A stretch of 64,000 nucleotides of DNA, taken from Erythroxylum novogranatense (lineage: Eukaryota; Streptophyta; Magnoliopsida; Malpighiales; Erythroxylaceae). Under the pieces are notes generated by a model. The model did not search any database. It was given only the letters and a program-made list of their open reading frames with translations, and had not been told where the DNA came from. Location: positions 54,638,063 to 54,702,062 of the forward strand of contig CM057233.1 of NCBI GenBank assembly GCA_029891385.1. The letters are read 5' to 3'. The translations under genes were made by a program, and so were the position numbers. Shown piece by piece: positions 1-11,638 of this stretch. The stretch's first letter is position 1. Every line of letters starts with the position of its first letter.

Positions 1-470
1 AGTGTACATCACCTTTTAGTTATCACTAAAAGGACATATTTGACGACAAATTTTGGAATCGTCGTCATATTTTTTCCTTTGGGGACATTTTCTTAAAAAT
101 ATGGCTAAAGCAAGTTTTTGGCTACGATTTATTTTCATATTTATTGATTTTATATTAAGTAAAAAATACAAAAGCCCTTTTTCCTCAATGGGCATCAATT
201 CTTAGGGCTTGCCTTTTAGGAAGTTACACTCTCCAATCTTTCCTCGTTTAATGACGAGCTTAAACAAGATCTGTTGTCTAAGAATTTTTGATACAAAAGA
301 TTATCATGAAGAGACAAGTGTAGAGCATACTTATCTTTTTGTATGACAATGACTACATCATTCAAGAATCAAGCTTTCAGGTGAGAGAAAACTTAGAGAG
401 AAACTATAGAATAAAACAAACAAAAATTTTTATTTCTAAAACTTGTTGTTATAATGAAGGAGAAGCCTTG

Positions 471-478
471 CATTTATA
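471..478 (-). promoter_or_regulatory. Possible pararetrovirus TATA box
   Basis: The minus strand reads TTTATAAATGCAAGG here, a good TATA box, placed after the last viral frame. Caulimovirids have their pregenomic RNA promoter in the intergenic region before the primer site, so the position fits. Transcription would run leftward off the window. Confidence 0.35.
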
Positions 479-639
479 AACGAATCAAGGGGAGTGACGA
501 CAAATAACGTTTGGGGAAAAGATTCCTAAAGTACAATAATACATATTAATTTACAAAAGCAAATAGTAAAAAGAAGACTTATTGGGGGACATAAGGTCAC
601 AATAATATTACTAAGAGATAAAGAAGAATCTTTAAAACA

Positions 640-1613
640 AAGAGAGAATGTGTGCCATCATCGTCATTGTCCAAAATATTCTGTCATTTCCATGTCTTCA
701 TCAAGTTTATCTATTGCTAGGATAAAATGGTCCATTTCTATGTTACACCAAATTGGAGGCAATGGGCTTTGAGCATCTGAAAATGGATCAGATTCATTGG
801 CTTGAATGTTGTTAGGCTCTGAAGAGCTTTTTCCTAATTCAAATGGTCGTTAGGAGTCAAAGCTTAGGGGACATGGCAAATTGGTAGCCATGATGTTAAA
901 ACCAGTAAAAGTAAACTAATCAATTGAAGTCTAATATCCAGTAGAAGGAGAAATGGGTTTTGGGGAAGTAAAATCTATAGGGTAAGGGCCTACAGATGTG
1001 CGTTTAGTGGATGGAGCTATTTTAGGATGATGATTTAGATGATGCAAAAAGGAATGTAAATCAACCATCATCTGTTTGTGATCTATAGGCCAGTGAACAA
1101 AGGTGTGCCAAGGTTGATTGTGATTAAGGGTATAGATGTAGTATATTTGTCGTCAAATAGCAAGGACGATGGATGATGAAGATGGAATAATCTTTTTTAT
1201 CTTATAAGGGAATATCCCAAAGTTGGTGTTTAATAAAGATCCGGGACATCTGAAGGCGTCATTTTGGCAGAGGCTGGAACCATTCAGGAAAGGTCTAGAA
1301 ATGAGATTTATCATGTGGGATTAGAAAGATGACAGTATATATAGAAGGGAGAAAGGGAAATAAGACAACCATATTGAGGTGATAAAGCTCACAAATGCCA
1401 CAATGTTGGTTTAGCGAGTGTATCACAAAGATGATAAAGCACTTGATAAGGTGTGATAGAATCAAAATGACGAGGATGAAGAGGAACTCTCAGGGTGATG
1501 GGTGTGAGGTGAAGATAGTAAAAGCGGCTTTGTCAGAGAAGAGTAAGAATCTCTTCTAAAGTAGTTGGAGGAGTCTTAGAAAGATGATGGGAAGGATTTT
1601 TTAGTCTTGGCAT
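640..1613 (-). pseudogene. Degraded frame downstream of the viral reverse transcriptase
   Basis: An ATG at 1613 opens a frame rich in Pro, Thr, Ser, His and Leu that can be followed leftward for about 300 codons with many nonsense codons. It lies after the polyprotein and before a TATA box at 478, the place where florendoviruses have a second ORF of unknown function. I see no domain motif. It may be that second ORF or simply degraded sequence. The left limit is approximate. Confidence 0.33.
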
Positions 1614-1649
1614 ACTGGGAAAACCTTATAATGGGAAGGAGAAGAGGTA

Positions 1650-3440
1650 TTAGTATAGAGAGAAGAGGAGAGATCAACTCAACTTATTTCTTGGGTCAAG
1701 AAAGGAAGTCTACAAGGGTGTTATGATAACCCTTGATCTGAAAATTTGTGAATTTATAGCATGAAAACTATTTTTAACATCGAAGTAACTGGCTGTCTTG
1801 TAGTGTCTTTTTTTATTCTTAAAAATTTTGGGAAAAGTTTTATTGTCCATTTCAATCATAAGTGATGAGGGTTGAGATGGAAATTGAAATTCTTAATTCA
1901 AATTTCTTTGTAACTGGCGTGATAATGCTTTTCAGATTCTTTGAACTGTCCACTGCCATGGCCATAGTAATGTCTTTTCCTGTCAATGTTTTCAATGAAC
2001 ATAGCACCCTAATATTTTTCACTAACATCTTTCTGTAGAATGGGTTGGTCTTTGTTAGGAATCTTTAAAGCTAGTGGATTTTGACAAGCTTTCTTTAAGC
2101 ATTATATGGCTCTAGTTTGATCTTTACTCCATGGTGATGGATCCTTCCACAACAAATTTGATACGAAGATGTATAATTAGCCACGTGGGGATGAGATCTT
2201 TGATGTAGTTAACAATACCAAGGAATTGTTGAAGTTGTTTAGTGTTGAGATTTTCATCTTGGAAGTGTAATAGTTCACTGACTATATGCGGACTAGGTTG
2301 ATAAAACCCATTATGGAAGTGAATACCCAAAAATTCTATTTGGGTCATCCCAATATGGCTCTTTTTGGATGAGAACATCATTCAATGTTGTTTTGTTAGA
2401 TCCAAAAAAGATTGAAGTAAGGTCTTGTGTTCTTGATGGGTTTTGGAGTAGAGAAGTATATCATCAATATAGACTAAGGTGCTTGAGATAATGGGCTCAT
2501 AAATCTTTGTCATGGCCTATTGAAATAGCAAAGTGGCAACCTTAAGTCCAAATGGAATTACTGTCCATTGATATTAGGAATTAGGAATACAAAAGGTTGT
2601 CTTATATCTTTCCTAGGGGTCAATTCCCAATTGCCAAAAGCCTGCTCTCAAAACAAACTTAGAGAAAATTGTCGCTTCTTTAAGAAAGAGAACTTGAGTA
2701 CTAATCTTTAGTCAAGGAAAATTCTCATCTTTTAGGAAAGCATTAAGAGGTTTGTAATCAATTACTAACCTCTTTTTCTCACACTTCTATTCAAATCTCT
2801 TATTCACATAAAAGGCTTGACAAGCCCAATCATATTTTGTGGGCTCAATCAATTCTTGTTAGAGGAGGATCACACATTCTTCTTAGGCAGGGTTCATAGC
2901 TAGATGGGTAGCCTTGTTAGGATTGATATCCTCATTTTTTTGAATGGTAATTGGATGAAGAAGTGAGAAATTTTCCACAGAGGATGGGGATGTGATAATT
3001 GGACATAGTTCTCAGGATAGTATTCTAAAAATTGACCCCGTAAGGATTCATATGGGGGTGTTACTTATATGAGTTCAAACATATTATTGAGAACAATATA
3101 AGCACTGAAATTGGCAAAACACTTAATCACTAAAGGGAGGATTTATAATGAAGATGCCTTATAATAGACATCAATGCCAATCAGAATATCTGGGCCAAGG
3201 AAATGTCTTTCAAGGACTTTGGTCCAAATCACACAATTAGGGAAGAAGTGGATCCCTATTTTCTTTTTTGTGATACACCCAATTTTAAATGAGTTGCCAT
3301 CAACAACAGTAAAATATTCATCATGGGAAATCTATGCTTCAAGTGGAAGTATGTTGGGCTTTATAATTCTTTTGCATGATCCAGTGTCTATATACCTGAT
3401 AAGCTTATCATATTTGTCTTGTTATAGTAACTGAAATGAA
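1650..3440 (-). pseudogene. Pararetrovirus aspartic protease-reverse transcriptase-RNase H region
   Basis: Polymerase part of the viral polyprotein, which in caulimovirids copies pregenomic RNA into DNA. Reading leftward: an aspartic protease DTG motif near 3380-3388, a DILIG motif near 3180, the RT motif RLVIDY near 2755-2775, the catalytic YIDD box near 2463-2474, and FLGI followed by a QQFLGIVNYI segment near 2330-2235, the RT thumb/connection typical of caulimovirids. RNase H should follow to about 1650 but is poorly preserved. Multiple stops and frameshifts break the frame. The Y-I-D-D box and the QQFLG segment separate this from the Gypsy and Copia elements nearby, although distant Gypsy RTs share some motifs. 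Confidence 0.85.
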
Positions 3441-5655
3441 CATAAGGTCGAGGAATTGTGAGAGATCGAGAGTCTACCTTCAAGCACTTATGTTATAAAA
3501 TGTATAAGAAGAATTAGAAGATTCATACTCATCTTTAAAAGGATCAATTGGAGGAGCAATTTTGTCTCTTCATCCTCACTAGATTGTTCTTTAATGAAAT
3601 CTTCAGTGTTTTCATTATCATGGATAGACATGATAACCTCAATGGAATCTAATAGTTTGATATCCCTTTTCATCTTATTAGGACATTCATAAGCATAATG
3701 TCCTGACTTGCCACAAATAAAGCATTGATCTGCCTTTTTTGTTTGAAGGCTTCTTCGTTTGAAGATTATGAAAATTTTGTGTCATTTCTTTCTTCAGAAT
3801 GGTCAAAATTTACTTCATGAGAAGTATGGGATCTGTTAGACTTCTTATAGGAGAACTTTTTGTGATGATGATTCTTTTTTGTATGACATTCATAGTCCTT
3901 TTTTCCTTGCACATGATCTTTAAGTAAGGCTTTCTACAAACCTTTTTCAATAGAGGATTGCCTTTCATCATGTTTTTGAAAAACTTTTGTTGATCATATA
4001 GCTTGTTAGTGAAGCTAAGGCGAGTTGATATATTTCCCCAAGAGATATATCCCTTATGTCTCGTCGAAGTGCGACAATTGTTCATTATAATTCAGGTTAT
4101 AGTTCATCTAAAAAGGAGATGAATGTATAATGGAGGTTAACATCATTGAGGCCAATAAGAAGATAATAACATTCCATCATACATTAGAAATGCTTTTGTA
4201 ATTCTTGTTTGTCCAAAGAATAACATTTCTTCTTAAAATATTCTTGCCTGATTTGTTTATCAATAAGATGGAAATCACTAATAAACTCTTTATGAATCAC
4301 CCTAAGAAGTAGTCCAGCCAATGTGACTCGTATGTCCTGTAGCCAGTGATAATCATCAAGTCTTTGCCACTATTCTTATAAAGTTCTAGTAAAATGAGAA
4401 ATAAATTTGGACAAACTATCCCTTAATGGATTATTAGGTCTAGTCATCTGTAAGTCTATCTAAGATCCAAATTCATGGAGATGTTCTTGTCACTTTTTTA
4501 GGGGAAGATTAATGAACGTAAATCATAGACATGTAGTAGGTGTGGTTGGTGGTGCTTGTTTCGCTAGTGGTGTGGATTTGAAAGGTTCAGTTCCTATTGA
4601 TTCAACGTCACTAATGTCTAGTTAAACTTCAGTTGGTTCAGGTATAGTCATCATAATCTGAACGAGATCAAACAAATAAGCAAATTGTTCAAACTCTTCT
4701 AAAGATAGTTCAGATATCTCAATAGATTGCTCAGAGATATTAGAATGATTAGATGGGCATTCGTCTTCCAATATAGCAGGAATAGATGCTGGGGCAAGAG
4801 TTGTTATGAACTTTGTTTGAGGAACTTTGTCGTTTCTAGTGGATGTAGAAGGTTGAGGTTTTGGTGGCGAAGAAGGTGGAGTTTTGATTTGCAAAGGTTT
4901 TTCCCATGAGGTAGTAGGTTCAATGGGTTTAATATATTATGGCAATGTTTCAAAAGGCTTTGAAGGTTTAGACTTTGGAGATTTGGTTTATTTGGGTTTA
5001 ATGGAAACAGGATGGATATGCTGCCTAATTAAGGGATAATTCATTTTGAAAATCTTTTCATAATCAACAACTTCAGGATAAGTCAAAGAAGAATAAATGG
5101 GTTGGATCATCATAAAAGGTGTGGGATAAGTTTTATAAATAGTTTTAGATTGTTTTTCTGCATATTAGCTTTGATTATTTGAACTTCTTCACCTTTATGA
5201 GTTCTTGCTCCTTATGGGTGAAATCAGGCTAAAATACTATGTTGACGTATCTTCGAAGATCTGCATCAAGTTAGGTCATTTGATCTTTTAAAGATTTATG
5301 CAATGATTAGATATGTGAAGAGACTGTATCGACTCATTATTGAATGGCTTGAGTTTGTTGATGTAGCCCATCAAGTTCAGGATCAATTTAGCGAAGAACT
5401 TTGTTTTAGGCTAAGGCATTGTTAGTTCGCTAGTTGAGAGTTTCATCAATAGGATTTGAGATCATAGTTCCATAAGAAGTTACTCCTGTAACGCAAATAA
5501 AAGGGTTAAAAATAACCCTATTATCATCATCAATGCGTCTTTCCAGTACCGAAAATTCTTCCTCATTTGGTTTGATTATCATACAAGGGATTGGAGTAGG
5601 AGTGCAAACAACAGAAATAAAAGAAATAACTAGCTGAGGATGTTTGGAGATTAAT
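3441..5655 (-). pseudogene. Pararetrovirus coat-protein region with CCHC zinc finger
   Basis: Capsid part of the polyprotein, upstream of the protease. At about 3680-3735 the minus strand encodes a CFICGKSGHYAYEC zinc knuckle, the Cys-X2-Cys-X4-His-X4-Cys nucleic-acid-binding motif of caulimovirid coat proteins, followed by an acidic Asp/Glu-rich stretch (about 3660-3540). Upstream, at 4622-4894, is a Pro/Ser/Thr-rich low-complexity part and then acidic residues. The frame is cut at 5656 by the inserted LTR element and resumes at 14619. Many stops are present. Confidence 0.75.
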
Positions 5656-5935
5656 TGTAACATCCCGTTACTGTTAGCAAGGGCATTATGACAATATTGG
5701 GACTGACTGATAGGCTTTATCATTCTTGTCGATCGAGCATGCTACGGCCTCTAATTATAGAGGAACTGATCTACTGCATATGCATATTTATTTATTCATT
5801 GGTACATGCATTCATGATTTTCCGGTATTTAATTGTGAATTGGAATTGACTGAATTGACTGGTTTGTGAACTGATTGAATTATAAACCGATCGAACCGAT
5901 CGACTGAAATTTGGACTGAATTGGAGACTTATGTC

Positions 5936-5961
5936 TATATATATATATATATATATATATA
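5936..5961 (+). promoter_or_regulatory. (TA)n tract, likely LTR TATA box
   Basis: An uninterrupted TA run about 280 bp inside the 5' LTR, shortened to TATTTATATATATATAG in the 3' LTR (about 11908-11924). It is followed by the conserved AGCTAAGTTGAAATTTGGGG block. A start of transcription about 30 bp downstream is inferred. Confidence 0.45.
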
Positions 5962-6376
5962 GCTAAGTTGAAATTTGGGGGAACTTACCTAATGACCTAA
6001 GGCAAAATCGATTTCTTCTTTTCCCTCCCACGGTGAGTCTTCTCTCCTTCGACGGTGTCGTGCGATTTCTCCCATTGGTGAGATTCGTTGATTTTCTCTT
6101 ATGGTTTTCCCCTCAATGTGTTAGACTAACATGTCTATAGTGATTGGTGAAGGTTAGAAGCTTGGAGAGTGTTTGATCGTGGGTTTCGAAGGATTTTAGG
6201 GTTTACGGATTTGATTCTTCGATTGGTAAGTTTCTATAGTTTAATGTTGTTATTACTGGTTATTTGAGTATTTTATGGCATTTGTTGGGTTAGATTTGGT
6301 AGTTGGAGTGTTTAATGGAGGTTTTAAGTGTATTAATGGCGGAAGATCGATCGGAGAAGACGATTTGGTCTTCGCA

Positions 6377-6580
6377 CGTCGCGACGAGTAATTAGATTTA
6401 ATTAAACTTATTAGTAGCGACGAGCTCGGGTAGACGTCGCGACGAGAGTGGATTGGTACGTCGCGACGAGTGGTTTCCATGTCGCGACGAGCATGGTTTT
6501 GTGCGACGCGACGAGCGGCCTCCACGTCGCGACGAGCGAGCGTTCCACGTCGCGACGAAGGGGCGTAGGTCGCGACGAAA
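6377..6580. repeat. Array of CGTCGCGACGAG palindromic units in the 5' LTR
   Basis: About nine copies of CGTCGCGACGAG or close variants (6377, 6435, 6459, 6480, 6503, 6525, 6548, 6568 and a partial near 6415), mostly 20-25 bp apart. The core CGTCGCGACG is a perfect palindrome. The array is far more CpG-rich than its surroundings. Translated, it gives meaningless RRDV-type repeats, so the frames across it are not genes. Confidence 0.9.
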
Positions 6581-7136
6581 GGGGTCAATTTTCTGATTGA
6601 ATATATATATGTGGGTTTATTGGACATAACTTATGGTGTAGACCTCCGATTGAGGTGATTCTCAATTTACTGTGAACTAGGGAAAGAGGTCTACCATTAA
6701 GGAAAAATTGAGTTGGAATTTAATTGAAATGGTACGATTCTTGAGATTAAGGTTAATTATGGGTTATAGTGTGATCTAAATCTTGAATTGAGACAATTGG
6801 ATTTCTAATTGAGATTTTCAACGGATAATTTGACTGATGGATATGAAATTGTTATAGGGTATATGAATTGAGAAAATTGAACTGCATTGAGGATTGAACC
6901 AAATCAGTGTTGATCCAATAGAGTGGAAAGTTGAATTTGAGCATAGGATATCGAATTTGGGTATTTGCACCGGAAAACGTGAATATGCATTGTACATCAT
7001 TTCTACGAGACATATGCATTCTTGAATTAGTTAATTGAGCAATTAGTAATGGACCGATTTCTTCGTTATAGAGGCACCGGACCGTCGTTCCACGGACATT
7101 CTTTGAGACTTCCAGCAAAGAGTTTCGGAGTTACTG

Positions 7137-8322
7137 GTGAGTAACCTAGTTGGTTCCTCAATCCTTGTGTGATAAAATGTCTTTGTGATATGTGTGATTA
7201 AATTGACAATGTGAGTGATACATGTGTGAAATAAATGTGCTGCAATTACGAATAAGTGTTACGATTGTGACCGATTGTGAGCATTAGTGAATGTGAATCA
7301 GTGTAAAGAGTTATGAGTCAGTGTTCTGATTAAGATAGCGAGTGAAGTGATATGTATGTGCTAGTGACTGTGCAAGTGTGCTCAATGTGAATTACATGAC
7401 TACTGAAATATATGTGATCGAATTGCACCGCATGACCACCGAAATGTATAAGAGTGAATCAGATTATTCTTGAAATGTATGTGATCAATTACGTGCTTTT
7501 ACTGTATAGGATTGAACAATGTGAATTGTACCGTATGACTGCATGACTACTGAAAAGTGTACGATTGGATTGCAAGCTTTTACTGAACTGAACTATACTG
7601 TTACGTGACACTGGGACTGAATATTGGGCTTTTATAGCCATATCAGAGCGATTATCAACACCGTAATACTATGGGCTTTTATAGTCGTACCTTTGAATCA
7701 CTGAAAACACTACATTGCATGCATAACTGCATGATCAGATAATGGAATGTGACCCAAGTCGCGATTATTACTGACCGGGCCTCGAGCCCGAGGAGTTATC
7801 CAAACATCAGATTGACCGGCCTAGCCCGAGGGAGTTATCCTAAACATCAGTATTGACCGGCCTAGCCCGAGGGAGAAATCACACGCGTCCCCATCGATCA
7901 TTGATCGAGCGCTTAGGTACAACACTGAATAACTGGAAAAGAGTCTCATATGCATTGCATACACATGAATGACTAAGTTGTGACAATGACTGATTACGTG
8001 ATGACATGATTTACTGTAAACTGCAATGTGATACTGTAATTGTTTCGTGTTACTGTAAACTGCTGCATAATACTGCGAACTGTGACATGACACTGTAAAC
8101 TGTTATGTATGATTTCTGTAGACTGTTATAAACTCATCAGAACTGTGATGCAACATCAAAAACTCATCAGATAATATTGAAATTAGTGTACGATACTGTT
8201 AATTGACTAGCATCTTGTCTTGTCTTTGTCGCGATCTGCGTAATGCATGATTTGAGTGAACCATCGATGATGGTTTCTCACTGAGTTCGCAAACTCACCC
8301 AAAATTGCAATATATTTTTCAG
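7137..8322 (+). other. Putative LTR intron, 5' LTR of the Gypsy element
   Basis: The donor CTG|GTGAGTAAC at 7137 and the acceptor ATTTTTCAG|G ending at 8322 bound 1186 bp. The 3' LTR copy has a better donor, ACAG|GTGAGTAAC. Three other LTR families in this window have a donor and acceptor in the same relative places. A TGAGTT/AACTCA hairpin ends 25 nt before the acceptor and is followed by CACC, giving the branch-like CTCAC. Splicing itself is inferred. Confidence 0.5.
7625..7872 (+). repeat. Short hairpin-forming repeats within the putative LTR intron
   Basis: GGGCTTTTATAG occurs twice (about 7627 and 7673). Three copies of a GACCGGGCC-type unit ending in AGCCCGAGG and GAGTTATCC follow (7773-7872). 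The first can fold as CGGGC-CTCGA-GCCCG. The 3' LTR has a diverged version at 13560-13830. Confidence 0.6.
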
Positions 8323-8690
8323 GACTGATAGAGTAGACTCCTAGCTCCGAAGATATTCTTTTCCTACCGTACGAGCTGCTGGAAAGAGACGCGATGGCAC
8401 ACAGGTCGGTTAGCTGGGTTAGCTTTTGAGGATGACTTAGGATAAATGCTTGTATGAGTTTCCCTTTTTGGTTTTGTTTAGGGGCCCGATAGACTTGTCT
8501 ATTCGCCATCGGATGACCGTATGAAGACCGATATTGTAAATTTTAATGTACTGATTTCTGTTATATTGTGATTTAATTACTGCAATGCCATGTGGATATT
8601 AGTGAAACTGTTCTGGTAGTGCACCTTTATCGTGGGATACGTGTCGGGCGTCCCGATGTGTACCCTACGGAGAGGGAGCGCTACATTAAG

Positions 8691-8702
8691 TAGTATCAGA
8701 GC
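8691..8702 (+). other. tRNA-Met primer-binding site of the Gypsy element
   Basis: TAGTATCAGAGC begins 5 bp after the LTR end. It differs by one base from TGGTATCAGAGC, the complement of the plant initiator tRNA-Met 3' end. Confidence 0.85.
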
Positions 8703-8802
8703 ATGGTTTGGCATTTTTTGGGATTAATGAAATTGAGTTGGAATCACTGTAAAAGAATTGCAAGACTGATTGGAATTTCTTGTCTGTTTTAGGTCATCCG
8801 TA

Positions 8803-10150
8803 ATGGGAGAGCGAGTTGAGTTACTAGCTGACCTGGAATCAGTAGGAGCTAGTAGGGAGTCCCCGATGCCTCATTCAGAGGAGTTGCCTCCTCGAGTTCT
8901 GTGAGAGACGGAACGAAGATATGATCGATTACGCAAGGCGGGGCGGTTGATTTCTATGGTAAACTGACCTGCGGAGGCGAGGATGGCTTGAGAGGACCGG
9001 CGAGTCCTCGATCGATGGATCGTGACCGGATGAGCGATTTGATTATCGGTGTCTCTTCTTGTGGCCCAACATATCGATGGTGGAGGACTGTTTGAGCGAT
9101 ACCACGGGCCTCGTATAATCGACATGGGATGATTTTACGAGGGCCTTCCGGATAATTACATGCCCAAGGTCTATCTGAAATGAAGATGCAAGTTCTTAGA
9201 ATCGAGACAGGATGATGATGGTGTGGCCGACTATGAGGTACAGCTTAATGAATTGATGGGTTATGCCTCGACATTGATTATTACGGTCGGCAGTGTCGGC
9301 GTTTTGAGGGCGGACTCAATTGGGAGATCCGTACCCGACTGACTAGGTTTGACATGGGTAATTTTATTGAGCTAAGAAATCTGCAGCGGTGAGGATAGAA
9401 ACGATTCTTGAGCCATCGAGATGTGGCGAGGCCGTCAGAGACCAGAATAAGAGACCCATGACAGCCAGACAATGCTCGTAGGGGTATAGAAGCGCCATAG
9501 CAGCCCTTTAGACTTCTTGGAGAGGCCAACAGTCCGGTCATGGTAGAGGATAGTTTTGTACAGATGGTAGTGGTGGCAGAATGCCGAGCTTGAGGCGATC
9601 TGCTCCTTTATGTGAGCATTGTGGCAAGAGGCATAGTGGAGAGTGTCGGTGGTATGCTGGAGCTTGTTTGCGATGTGGCTCGATGGACCACTAGTCCGAA
9701 TCGCCCGGACTATGGGAGCCCAAAGATACTACTGTTGAAAGATCGGGGTAGCGATACCACAGTGCGTGCGAGAGCCGTGGTGGTGGATTTGAATGGAGAG
9801 GCCGAGGCCGAGGTCGAGCAGAGGAATCAGAGTGAGATCGAGAGGGTGCGGCGAAAGAGACAACCTCGAAGCTAGGGTCTATGCCATGACTCAAATAGGA
9901 GAGACCAGTTTCCGGGATGCTATAAGCGGGTATGTTTCTAATTTTGGTTTTGAAGCATATGTATTATTGGGTATTGGATTTGTTTATTTTCTTTATTACC
10001 TTGCATTGACCATATAGACTGCATGAGAATAGGCGAGAGATTCTTGTATGAGTTAGTGGTAAGTACTCCTTTAGGAAGTACGATTTGTATTAGGAAAGGC
10101 CTGTATATAGTGCCTAGTTCAGTCGTACCGAGCGGTTTTGAGTGCACGAG
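8803..10150 (+). pseudogene. Gypsy gag-protease remnant
   Basis: Broken gag-pol start of the element. An ATG at 8803 opens a frame soon interrupted by TGA and TAG codons. Around 9130-9260 the residues resemble the Gypsy gag capsid (NYMPKVYLK, then DYEVQLNELMGYA). At 9611-9646 is a zinc knuckle CEHCGKRHSGEC, followed by CLRCGSMDH at 9665, the arrangement seen in Tekay/Del gag. VYAMTQ at about 9878 and VSTPLG near 10060 match the beginning and middle of the protease. After about 10150 no reverse transcriptase, RNase H, integrase or chromodomain is visible, so pol has been lost. Frameshifts occur between these blocks. Confidence 0.8.
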
Positions 10151-11615
10151 ATTGATGTAGGGACGTGGTGAGGTCACTGGCTCACGTAGTGGATACTGAG
10201 TCGAGCAGATGATTATAATCGGAGAATTTAGCAATGAAAGGATAATCTGAAATAAATTTGTAATGAATGAAAAGTTGTTATTGGGAGACTGACTCTAGTG
10301 AAAACTTCAAGTGTGAGGGATGAGAATCATTCTTGAGGAAATGTGCATTATGTGAATGTAAGGAATCCATTGTGTAATAGGATTCTTGAATCGTAAGGAA
10401 AATTTGGATAAAGGAACATGTGTCAGAATATGTTATAATGAAACTGAGAAAGTTATTGAGAATTAACTGAGTGCTGGATCTATCCAGAAATGACAAAAGG
10501 TTTGAGGAGAAATGAGTGAAAAGTATGACTGATGATTGTGAAAAAGACATTTGGAGAACTGCTCAACTTAAGTGTTAATCATATTGTTTTGAATTGGAGA
10601 TGTGGCAATATTTAGTGAAATGTTCCAGTAAAGGTTATGAGACAATTAGTTGATATAGTGCAATGTGGTTCATCGTATCTGGGATTTGGTATAACGTCGT
10701 AGATCGTGTCGTGATTGATTATCTGAAATTTTGGTGCCCTAAAAGCGTGAGGGTATTAATTGTATAGAGAGGTTATGGATATGTAAATTAATGATGATCG
10801 AGATATTTTGGAAATTTGGTGATTCGCAAAAGAGATTAAATGGTGAGTAGTGCAAAGTTAACATAGGCATGAAATTAAATGGACCGAAAGCGAAATTCAA
10901 TAGTGTATAAGCGTGTTATTGTTATATGATGATTGACAAATTGGTGAAGGGCAAAAAAAAATGAGTTATCGGGATTCCAAATTAATTGTGTATAAAAGGA
11001 TTGACAAAATAAATTGACGATTCAGAAAATGGTAAACCGTATTGGGAAATTTTAATGGGATTCAACTCTTGAGAAAATGGTATTTCTGACTGTATTGTGA
11101 AGCATGTATTTTACCGCCAAAGAGACATTAGAGAATTTTAAGGAATCGATGAAGTGTTGTGTTTCATCGAGAACGTCTCAAAAGAGTAATCAAAGGTTTA
11201 GAGAGTGAAATCGAATAGTTAATTGGGAATGAATAATGAATGTAGCTCTTTGAGGCAAATGTGAGACTAATATCCTTGGAGTTAGTTGTGATTATGCGAA
11301 CATAGTCGCAGATTTATGATTGATTTGAGTAAATGATGACGATGAAGTGAATACGTAATAGGGGTTGAGCGATCCCAGTTTATAAATTTGTTATTAATCG
11401 GTCTCTACGTGATTGTCATGTAAACAGTTGGTAAAGTGGTTTAAAATATATGGATTTGGATTGGGAAATAGAGTTAAGAAATGATAAATGTGTTTATGAT
11501 CTTGAATGTAAGGAATTGCGAATATTGATAAGAATATGAGTGAGAATCGAAATAGAAAAGAGTGGATTATTTCTCCCGTCCTCTTGATTCATTTGTATAT
11601 GAAATTTCGAGGACG
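10151..11615 (+). other. Non-coding internal stretch of the Gypsy element
   Basis: AT-rich sequence between the protease relic and the purine tract. No recognisable pol motif, RNA gene or repeat array was found. It may be the 3' untranslated part of the parental element joined to the protease by deletion of pol. Confidence 0.6.
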
Positions 11616-11638
11616 AAATTTTTATAAGGAGGGTGAAT
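11616..11638 (+). other. Polypurine tract of the Gypsy element
   Basis: AAGGAGGGTGAAT directly abuts the 3' LTR, after the Tekay-type TTCGAGGACGAAAT motif at about 11606-11619. It primes plus-strand synthesis in Gypsy elements. Confidence 0.8.

Larger units (their letters stand above)
5656..8685 (+). repeat. 5' LTR (3030 bp) of the Gypsy element
   Basis: Begins TGTAACATCC and ends GCTACA. In order it holds a (TA)n stretch at 5936-5961 that can serve as TATA box, a CGTCGCGACG palindrome array (6377-6580), a putative splice donor at 7137, short hairpin repeats (7625-7872), a hairpin at 8282-8297 and an acceptor at 8322. Much of it is near-identical to 11639-14618, but differences are concentrated at CTG/CAG sites. 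Confidence 0.95.

Noticed and set aside
5936..5961. (TA)n microsatellite as an independent feature of interest
   Set aside because: Common in plant LTRs and simply variable in length between the two copies; kept only as a TATA candidate.
6253..6627. Open frame with RRDV-like repeats on the minus strand (also 12217-12603 and 12239-12532)
   Set aside because: It is the translation of the CGTCGCGACGAG palindrome array in an LTR; both strands are open because of the repeat, and the two LTR copies disagree.
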